7,503 nt of DNA from contig JAKFVZ010000403.1 of the NCBI GenBank assembly GCA_021732965.1, positions 1-7,503 on the forward strand, given 5' to 3'. Each line of letters opens with the position of its first letter. Position 1 is the stretch's first letter. The DNA is from Reyranella sp. Its GTDB lineage: Bacteria > Pseudomonadota > Alphaproteobacteria > Reyranellales > Reyranellaceae. This document shows, one piece after another, positions 1 through 5,295 of the stretch. The notes under the pieces were generated by a model that searched no databases, was not told where the DNA came from, and saw only the letters and a program-made list of their open reading frames with translations. The translations under genes and the position numbers were made by a program.

Positions 1-694
1 GGTCGGCGAGCATCTGCTCGACCATCCGATCCTGGGCTTGATGCTCGACTTGAAGGACGATGCGCGGGTCAGCACGCTGATGCACCGCCACACCAACTGC
101 TGCCTGCGCTACTCCTCGAAGCTGGCGGGCGCTGGCGTCAACGACATGATCATGATCGCGGGCAACCTGCGGCCCGAGGAGGACGGCGGCACCGCGCGGG
201 CGCGGCTCGCCGTCTCCGCCTTCCAGGCCTTCAGCGAGGGTACGGTGCGCATCACCTCCCGCGATCCCGCCATCGACCCACAGGTCGACGAGCGCATGCT
301 CTCGGACGAAAGCGACCTTATGCGCATGCGCGACGGCGTACAGCGCATGCGCGACCTCTGCCAGCAGCCCGCCTTCAGGGCGATCTCGACCCGCGTCGAG
401 TACGGCACGACGGGACGCTCGATCGACGACCCGTTCGAAGCAAAGGCGCTGGACGACTGGATGTTCGACGAATGCTCGGACGCGCAACATGCCAGCGGCA
501 CCTGCCGCATGGGCGCGGCAGACGATCCTCGGTCGGTGGTCGATCCGGATTGCCGCGTGATCGGCTGCACGGGCCTGCGCGTCATCGACGCGTCGATCAT
601 GCCGACCGTCGTGCGCGCCAACACGCACTTCACGACGGTCATGATCGCCGAAAGAATGGCGGACGAGCTGAAACGGGCTCGTCCGCGCCCCTGA
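1..694 (+). CDS. GMC-family FAD-dependent oxidoreductase (choline dehydrogenase-like), C-terminal part
   Basis: This is the 3' part of a gene cut by the left edge; the frame is open from base 2 and ends at TGA 692-694. The first residues read VGEHLLDHP, matching the conserved segment of glucose-methanol-choline flavoproteins that lies well after the FAD-binding N-terminus, so that N-terminus lies outside the window. The C-terminal domain is clear: QHASGTCRMG holds the catalytic histidine (codon 488-490), followed by a DASIMP-type stretch and ANTHFTTVMIAERMAD. The second active-site position is His (codon 626-628), giving a His-His pair as in glucose or aryl-alcohol oxidases rather than the His-Asn pair of choline oxidase. 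Such enzymes oxidise alcohols with FAD; the substrate cannot be told from this fragment. No signal peptide can be judged. The stop is followed at once by the stop of a convergent gene. Confidence 0.93.
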   Translation, partial: VGEHLLDHPILGLMLDLKDDARVSTLMHRHTNCCLRYSSKLAGAGVNDMIMIAGNLRPEEDGGTARARLAVSAFQAFSEGTVRITSRDPAIDPQVDERMLSDESDLMRMRDGVQRMRDLCQQPAFRAISTRVEYGTTGRSIDDPFEAKALDDWMFDECSDAQHASGTCRMGAADDPRSVVDPDCRVIGCTGLRVIDASIMPTVVRANTHFTTVMIAERMADELKRARPRP

Positions 695-695
695 A

Positions 696-1100
696 CTACC
701 GGGGCAGGTCTTTGGCTCTCACCCGGGTCAACGCCTCGGCGCAGTTCTGGCCTTTCAACGGCCCGCGGATCTTCCAGCACATCGTCTCGTCGTCCCGCGT
801 GACGCCGGAGTTGCAGTAGAAGACATCCTTCTTCTTCTGCAGCCACAGGCCGCCCGGAACGGCTGCCTTGATCTCGTAGGAATCGGACAGCAGATCCGAC
901 GTCGAGATGCCGGGGGCTTCCTGATGCTGCGAGGCGCAGGTCGCCTCACCCGGCATCGTTGTTTGCGGGATAGCTGCAGTTTGTGGTGCCTGCGGCCCCG
1001 TCGAAGGACTGGTCGCAGCCGTCTGAGCATAGGCAACGGCCCCGAGCGCAAGCACAGCAGCACCCACAGCCGAAATGATCAATTTCGTCTTTATTTTCAT
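696..1100 (-). CDS. Small secreted cysteine-containing protein of unknown function
   Basis: This encodes 134 residues starting at ATG (1098-1100) and ending at TAG (696-698). The start was chosen because MKIKTKLIISAVGAAVLALG is a textbook signal peptide: basic n-region, then a hydrophobic core, then AYA before Gln26 as the likely signal peptidase I site. A longer frame opens 39 codons upstream but would bury this signal inside the protein. The GGGG upstream of the ATG could serve as a weak ribosome site. The mature part starts with a Thr/Pro/Ala/Gln-rich linker (about 27-50). A compact domain with Cys55, Cys96, Cys108 and Cys120 follows, enough for two periplasmic disulfides. Its YEIKA...LWLQKKKDVFYC pattern recalls small uncharacterised alphaproteobacterial exported proteins, from memory only. 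I do not recognise a named family and assign no function. Confidence 0.8.
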   Translation of the reverse strand: MKIKTKLIISAVGAAVLALGAVAYAQTAATSPSTGPQAPQTAAIPQTTMPGEATCASQHQEAPGISTSDLLSDSYEIKAAVPGGLWLQKKKDVFYCNSGVTRDDETMCWKIRGPLKGQNCAEALTRVRAKDLPR

Positions 1101-1117
1101 GGTTCTAGACCCCAAGT

Positions 1118-1160
1118 GTTCCGGTCCGGCGCCCCACGCGCCAGACCGGAATACGTTTTT
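1118..1160 (+). terminator. Strong hairpin with T-tract, intrinsic-terminator-like on the + strand
   Basis: TTCCGGTC (1119-1126) pairs perfectly with GACCGGAA (1144-1151), and G1118 can wobble-pair with T1152. Inside, after one C/A mismatch, GGCGC (1128-1132) pairs with GCGCC (1138-1142) around a five-base loop. The total is 13 base pairs plus the wobble. On the + strand the stem is followed, after a few bases, by TTTTT (1156-1160), which is the layout of an intrinsic terminator. On the - strand there is no T-run after it; there the hairpin lies in the presumed leader of the small secreted-protein gene, about 18 bases before its ATG. It may therefore stop + strand readthrough from the GMC gene, structure the leader RNA, or both. 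Confidence 0.5.
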
Positions 1161-1187
1161 CCCACACACAGGATTTAAGGCTGCACT

Positions 1188-1217
1188 CTTACAGCAACCT
1201 TTCATCATGGCAGTCAA
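1188..1217 (-). promoter_or_regulatory. Candidate promoter for the small secreted-protein gene
   Basis: Read on the - strand, TTGACT (1217-1212) is followed after 18 bases by TGTAAG (1193-1188). This is a good -35 element and a 4-of-6 match to a -10 element, placing transcription start about 85 bases before the ATG with the hairpin inside the leader. A perfect TATAAT (1229-1224, -) also occurs just after the pepN stop, but I see no good -35 in front of it. The rest of the 1101-1239 gap shows no other gene. No terminator-like hairpin with a T-run is visible directly after pepN on the - strand, so readthrough from pepN into the small gene remains possible. Confidence 0.35.
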
Positions 1218-1239
1218 GATGAAATTATATCGCAGGGAC

Positions 1240-3891
1240 TCAGCGAAGACCCTTTGAAGCGATCTCGTAAACGTCCCGCGACAGGCCCTTCTCGGCCGCG
1301 ATACGGGTCAATTCCCGTTTCATCAGAGCCTGCCGCGTGGAGTCGTAGCGTCGCCAGGAGCCCAGGGGCGAAAGCAACCGGGCGGCGATCTGCGGATTGA
1401 GCTTGTCGGTGGCCAGGACCTGATCGGCGAGGAACCGGTAGCCCTCACCGCCGGCCGCATGGAACTGGACGGGATTGCCCGACGCGAAGGCGCCGACCAG
1501 CGAATAGACCCGGTTGGGGTTCTTCCGGTCGTACGACGGATGATCGACGAGCCGCTCGACCCTTTCGAGCGTGCCCGCGGTGGGCGTCCGCGCCTGGATG
1601 CCGAACCATTTGTCGAGGACCAGCGGCTCGCCCTTCCAGCGCTCCCAGAACGACGCCAGAGCCGTCTCGCCCTCGCCCCCGCCCAGCTCGGCCAGCACCG
1701 AGAGGCCCGCGACCGCCTCGGTCATGTTGCCCGCCTTTTCGAAATACTCGACGGCCCGGAGTCGTGCGGCGTCGCTCTTGTCGGTCGCCAGGTAGGCCAG
1801 CGCCGTGCTGCGCAGGCGACGGCGGCCCACCTCCTCCGGCGTAAAGCGGTAAGGCCCCGCCCCGTGAGTGGCGTCGTAGACGGAGCTCCAGCGATCGGCG
1901 AGCTGCTGCGACAGGACCGACCGCACGCGCTGCTGGGCGGCCCACAGCCCCTCGATGTCGATCTCCGGCATGAGTTCGCCCAGGAAGGCGAGACCGGGCA
2001 ATGTCACCGCGTCAGCGATGAACGAGCGGTCGAGCCGCTGGTCGTCGAGCGTGCGGCGGATGGCATCGACGAAGAGGTCCGGCACGACCATCGGCTTGCC
2101 CGCCTTGCGCGCCCCGACCATGTCGAGGATCAGCCGGGCGCCGAGCTGTTGCCCGGCTTCCCAGCGCGCGAAAGGATCGCTGTCGTGCGCCATGAGGAAG
2201 GTGAGTTCTTCCTCCGAGCGCGGCGCCTGGAGTTTCACCGGCGCGGAGAAGTCGCGCAGCAGCGAGGCGACCGGCTTCTCCGGTACATCCTCGAAGACGA
2301 ACACGTCGCGAGGATTGCGCACGTCGAGCACCCGCGTGGTACCGCCCGCCGTCACGTCCCCCGCGAGCTTCAGCGGCAGATCCCGCCCCGCACCGTCGAG
2401 CAAACCCACCGACAACGGAATGTGCATCGGCTTCTTGTCAGGCTGACCCGGTGTCGGCCGCAGGCTCTGCGCGACCGTCATCGTGTAGCGCCGTGCGGTG
2501 GCGTCGTAGGCGCCCTCGACCTTGAGGTCGGGCGTACCGGCCTGCTCATACCAGAGACGGAACTGCTTCAGGTCGACGCCCGAGGCCTCCTCCATGGCGC
2601 TCGCGAAGTCGTCGCAGGTGACGGCCTGGCCGTCATGGCGCTGGAAGTAGAGATCCATGCCCTTGCGGAAACGATCCGGCCCCAGCAGCGTGTGCATCAT
2701 GCGCACCACCTCGGCACCCTTCTGGTACACGGTGGCGGTGTAGAAATTGTTGATCTCGATATAGGAGTCCGGTCGCACCGGATGAGCCATCGGCCCGGCA
2801 TCCTCCGGGAACTGCGCCGCGCGCAGGCGACGCACGTCGTCGATGCGCGCATCGGCCGCCGAGCCCATGTCGGCGGAGAATTGCTGGTCGCGCAGGACGG
2901 TCAGTCCTTCCTTGAGGGAAAGCTGGAACCAGTCGCGGCAGGTGACGCGGTTGCCCGTCCAGTTGTGGAAGTACTCGTGACCGATGACGGCCTCGATCGA
3001 ATGATAGTCAAGATCGGTCGCCGTTTCCGGATTGGCCAGCACGAGCTTCGAATTGAAGACGTTCAGCCCCTTGTTCTCCATCGCACCCATGTTGAAGTCG
3101 TCGATGGCAACGATCATGAACGTGTCGAGGTCGTATTCGAGTCCGTACACGTCCTCGTCCCACTTCATCGACTTCTTGAGCGATTCCATCGCGTGCTCGC
3201 AGCGCGGCACGTCGCCGGGACGGACGTAGATGCGCAGCGCCACCTCGCGCCCGGAGCGGGTGGTGAACCGGTCTTCAAGGCAGTCGAGCGGACCGGCGAC
3301 CAGCGCGAAGAGATAGGACGGCTTGGGAAACGGATCTTCCCAGGTCGCGAAGTGCCGGCCGCCGTCCAGGGGACCGCTGTCGATCAGATTGCCGTTGGAC
3401 AACAGCACCGGCGTCAGTGACTTGTCGGCCACGATGCGGGTCGTGTAGCGCGCCATCACGTCGGGACGGTCGAGGAAGTAGGTGATGCGGCGGAAGCCCT
3501 CGGCCTCGCACTGCGTGCAGAAAAGATCGCGCGATTTGTAGAGGCCGGTCAGTTCGGTATTGTCCTGCGGCCGCGAGCGCGTCGCGATCTCCAGGGTGAA
3601 GCTGTCGGGCACGCCGCGGATCGTCAGCGTCTCGGCCGTCACCTGACGATCGACCGGCCGGCCATCGAGGCGGACCGACACGAGGTCCATCTTCTTGCCG
3701 TCGAGCACCAGATCGGCGGGCTTCGACGCGGCCCCGGGATTGCGCCTCACCGCAAGACGCGACACGACGTTGGCCGCTTCAGGCGAAAGCGCAACATCGA
3801 GATCCACGGTCTCGATCAGGAACGGTGGCGGCGTATAATCGACGCGACGAATCGTGCCGGGGGCGGTGGTCATGTCCTTGCTGATATCCAT
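1240..3891 (-). CDS. pepN: Aminopeptidase N (M1 family zinc metallopeptidase)
   Basis: This encodes 883 residues, close to the 870 of E. coli PepN. The enzyme removes N-terminal residues from peptides in the cytoplasm; no signal peptide is present. Visible landmarks fit the M1 family: GAMEN at about 269-273 (binds the substrate N-terminus) and HEYFHNW at 305-311 with zinc ligands His305 and His309. LKEG follows with the third ligand Glu328, and Tyr389 in TVYQKGAEV matches the transition-state-stabilising tyrosine. The early FCTQCEAEGFRRITYFLDRP segment and the helical C-terminal domain are also PepN-like. The start ATG (3889-3891) is preceded on the - strand by TGAGG with five bases of spacing; a second ATG lies six codons further in. 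The frame stays open 142 codons further upstream, but that part is low-complexity and antisense to the lipoprotein gene. The gene is transcribed away from the two-component cluster and appears intact. Confidence 0.97.
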   Translation of the reverse strand: MDISKDMTTAPGTIRRVDYTPPPFLIETVDLDVALSPEAANVVSRLAVRRNPGAASKPADLVLDGKKMDLVSVRLDGRPVDRQVTAETLTIRGVPDSFTLEIATRSRPQDNTELTGLYKSRDLFCTQCEAEGFRRITYFLDRPDVMARYTTRIVADKSLTPVLLSNGNLIDSGPLDGGRHFATWEDPFPKPSYLFALVAGPLDCLEDRFTTRSGREVALRIYVRPGDVPRCEHAMESLKKSMKWDEDVYGLEYDLDTFMIVAIDDFNMGAMENKGLNVFNSKLVLANPETATDLDYHSIEAVIGHEYFHNWTGNRVTCRDWFQLSLKEGLTVLRDQQFSADMGSAADARIDDVRRLRAAQFPEDAGPMAHPVRPDSYIEINNFYTATVYQKGAEVVRMMHTLLGPDRFRKGMDLYFQRHDGQAVTCDDFASAMEEASGVDLKQFRLWYEQAGTPDLKVEGAYDATARRYTMTVAQSLRPTPGQPDKKPMHIPLSVGLLDGAGRDLPLKLAGDVTAGGTTRVLDVRNPRDVFVFEDVPEKPVASLLRDFSAPVKLQAPRSEEELTFLMAHDSDPFARWEAGQQLGARLILDMVGARKAGKPMVVPDLFVDAIRRTLDDQRLDRSFIADAVTLPGLAFLGELMPEIDIEGLWAAQQRVRSVLSQQLADRWSSVYDATHGAGPYRFTPEEVGRRRLRSTALAYLATDKSDAARLRAVEYFEKAGNMTEAVAGLSVLAELGGGEGETALASFWERWKGEPLVLDKWFGIQARTPTAGTLERVERLVDHPSYDRKNPNRVYSLVGAFASGNPVQFHAAGGEGYRFLADQVLATDKLNPQIAARLLSPLGSWRRYDSTRQALMKRELTRIAAEKGLSRDVYEIASKGLR

Positions 3892-3896
3892 GGAAT

Positions 3897-3901
3897 CCTC
3901 A
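3897..3901 (-). promoter_or_regulatory. Ribosome binding site fixing the pepN start
   Basis: On the - strand TGAGG ends five bases before the ATG at 3891-3889. It is the only good Shine-Dalgarno match near the region where PepN homology begins, and it decides against the much longer open frame upstream. Confidence 0.65.
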
Positions 3902-3979
3902 ATACGACGGCCGTTGTTCGCGCGGAAACCGGGCTTGCCCGACGTGACGACCCGCCGCAATCCCGGAGACGCGCCATCC

Positions 3980-3997
3980 GGGCACGACTCCGTGCCC
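3980..3997. other. Perfect inverted repeat in the pepN/lipoprotein divergent gap
   Basis: GGGCACG (3980-3986) and CGTGCCC (3991-3997) form a perfect 7-bp stem with a four-base loop, roughly in the middle of the 154-base gap (3892-4045) between two divergent genes. Two shorter palindromes lie nearer pepN: CGGGCTTGCCCG (3930-3941) and ACGGCCGT (3907-3914). No T-run follows the main stem on either side, so it does not look like a terminator. It could be a leader-RNA hairpin or an operator. I found no convincing -35/-10 pair for either divergent gene, and short palindromes are common at this GC content. Confidence 0.35.
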
Positions 3998-4045
3998 CAA
4001 ACCTGCCACACGGCCAATCTAGGCCTGTCGCCAGGCTTTTCGCGG

Positions 4046-4561
4046 ATGCGAATGACGATTGGACCTTTGGCGATAAGGACCCTGGGCGTGGGATTGAGCG
4101 TATTGCTTCTCTCCGGCTGCGAGGTGTGGAATGCCGCGCGAAGCGATCTCGCAAGCTTTGGCGCGTCGCCACCGCCGCCCGCACCTGCGGCGCGCAGGGC
4201 ACCGCCCCCCCAAACCGCCACGCGACCGGCAAGGCCCGCGGCCACGCCGGTCGCCGCGGCGGTCGAGCCTTCGGCACCGTCTCCTGCGCCTGCGCCGGCA
4301 ACGGCACCGGTGCTCACCGGCTATCGCGAGTCCGAGCTTCGGGCGATGCTGGGGCCGCCCACCCGTGAGGAGAATCGCCCTCCCGGCAAGCAGTGGCACT
4401 ACCGCAACGGCAAATGCACCCTCGACATCCAGCTCTATCCGGATGTCGAAACCAAGCAGTACGGAACCCTCGCGTACAAGGTGAAGAGCGATGACGACAC
4501 AGACGAAGGACGACGGCTCTGCCTGGCCCAGCTCCAATCCAGGCTTCCCGCCGGACGCTGA
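4046..4561 (+). CDS. Proline/alanine-rich lipoprotein with BamE/SmpA-like C-terminal domain
   Basis: This encodes 171 residues. The N-terminus MRMTIGPLAIRTLGVGLSVL leads into LLSGC, a lipobox with Cys25 as the lipidated residue, so the product should sit in the envelope. Residues about 41-88 are a flexible Pro/Ala linker that could span the periplasm. The C-terminal part (about 90-171) has GYRESELRAMLGPP, then a basic/Pro turn, QWHYRNGKC and TLDIQLYP. That order of a short helix with LG-P, then W-Y and beta strands, resembles the small SmpA/OmlA/BamE-type fold; this is pattern recognition only. Cys124 and Cys159 could form a disulfide. The ATG at 4046 fits the signal peptide and 4052 is an alternative; neither has a strong ribosome site. 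The frame is open upstream to 3854, overlapping pepN, but the extension would bury the signal. The 3' end overlaps the response regulator gene by 71 bases, suggesting linked expression. Confidence 0.82.
   Translation: MRMTIGPLAIRTLGVGLSVLLLSGCEVWNAARSDLASFGASPPPPAPAARRAPPPQTATRPARPAATPVAAAVEPSAPSPAPAPATAPVLTGYRESELRAMLGPPTREENRPPGKQWHYRNGKCTLDIQLYPDVETKQYGTLAYKVKSDDDTDEGRRLCLAQLQSRLPAGR
4478..4484 (+). promoter_or_regulatory. Strong ribosome binding site for the response regulator, inside the lipoprotein gene
   Basis: AAGGTGA ends six bases before the ATG at 4491 and is a close match to the anti-Shine-Dalgarno complement GGAGGTGA. It lies within the lipoprotein coding sequence (codons for YKVK) and supports starting the regulator 71 bases before the lipoprotein stop. 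Confidence 0.65.
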
Positions 4562-5288
4562 GGTCGAAACCGGCCGGCGGGTACGCATCGCCTTCGTGGA
4601 GGACGATGACGATTTCCGCGAGGCCGCGAGCGGCGAACTGGGCGACCACGGCTTCGACGTCGCAGCATTCCGCGACGGCACCGGCCTGGTCGAGTTCCTG
4701 GAGACGGCCGGCGACATCGAGATCATCGTGCTCGACTGGAGTCTGCCGCGGGTGTCGGGCATCGATCTGCTGCCCAGGCTGCAGCGCGCCGGCATCAACC
4801 TGCCGGTGGTGTTCCTCACCGGACACAGCGAACCCAACTACGAGCAGCTCGCGCTCGACCGTGGCGCCATCGATTTCGTCGACAAGTCGCGCGGCGTGCC
4901 GATCCTCGCCCGCCGCTTGCGGCTGATCGTCGACCGCGCCGACAAGCCGATGTCGGCCGACGGCGACGGCAATTTCCATTGCGGCCGACTGCTGTTGAAG
5001 CCCGCGGTCAGCCGGGCGTTCTGGGACGAGACCGACCTCAACCTCACCGTCACCGAATTCAAGATCGTCCATGCGCTCGCCTCCAACATCGGCAGCTACG
5101 TGAGCTATCGTTCGGTCTACGACTGCATGCACTATGTCGGCTTCATCGCGGGGAGCGGCGAGAATGGCTACCGCACCAACGTCCGCTCCTGCATCAAGCG
5201 CATCCGCAACAAGTTCCGCGCCATCGATCCCGAGTTCAGCGAGATCGAGAACTACCAGTCTTTCGGCTACCGCTGGGGCAAGGAATAG
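4491..5288 (+). CDS. OmpR-family response regulator transcription factor, ChvI-like C-terminus
   Basis: This encodes 265 residues. An unusual hydrophilic N-terminal tail (1-29) precedes a receiver domain (about 30-150). In the receiver, acidic residues sit in FVEDDDD (36-41), the phospho-acceptor is Asp82 in VLDWSLP, the switch Thr110 is in FLTG, and Lys132 is in VDKSRG. The usual proline after this lysine is replaced by serine. A winged-helix DNA-binding domain (about 160-265) follows: LTVTEFKIVHALASN, a recognition region ending NVRSCIKRIRNKFRAID, and the wing GYRW. The LTVTEF and IKRIRNKFRAID stretches resemble ChvI-type regulators of alphaproteobacteria. The start ATG has a strong AAGGTGA site but lies within the lipoprotein gene; no better start is visible before the receiver. 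The kinase gene follows 7 bases after the stop, so they are very probably partners. Target genes are not deducible. A specific ortholog name would be a guess. Confidence 0.93.
   Translation: MTTQTKDDGSAWPSSNPGFPPDAEVETGRRVRIAFVEDDDDFREAASGELGDHGFDVAAFRDGTGLVEFLETAGDIEIIVLDWSLPRVSGIDLLPRLQRAGINLPVVFLTGHSEPNYEQLALDRGAIDFVDKSRGVPILARRLRLIVDRADKPMSADGDGNFHCGRLLLKPAVSRAFWDETDLNLTVTEFKIVHALASNIGSYVSYRSVYDCMHYVGFIAGSGENGYRTNVRSCIKRIRNKFRAIDPEFSEIENYQSFGYRWGKE
5280..5285 (+). promoter_or_regulatory. Ribosome binding site for the histidine kinase, supporting a GTG start
   Basis: AAGGAA overlaps the final codons of the response regulator and lies 10 bases before GTG 5296-5298. The spacing is slightly long. 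It is the best site near the point where the kinase's first membrane segment must begin, and it implies translational linkage between the two genes. Confidence 0.5.
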
Positions 5289-5295
5289 CGCTCCG

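Noticed and set aside
109..846. 245-codon open frame on the - strand
   Set aside because: It is antisense to the GMC gene and runs into the small secreted-protein gene in a different frame; there is no domain and the composition is Arg/Ser-rich.
1101..1217. Longer start of the small secreted protein (173 residues)
   Set aside because: It would run through the hairpin and candidate promoter and bury a perfect signal peptide; ATG 1100 is far more likely.
1459..3420. 653-codon open frame on the + strand
   Set aside because: It lies fully antisense to pepN, whose motifs are unmistakable. Its translation is rich in Arg/His/Gly/Val without any recognisable domain, as expected for the complement of a high-GC gene.
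3854..4045. 64-codon N-terminal extension of the lipoprotein
   Set aside because: It would place the signal peptide and lipobox internally and overlap the 5' end of pepN; nothing in it looks conserved.
3892..4317. 142-codon N-terminal extension of pepN
   Set aside because: The extension is Ala/Gly-rich low complexity, antisense to the lipoprotein gene, and the ATG at 3891 has a well-placed TGAGG site.
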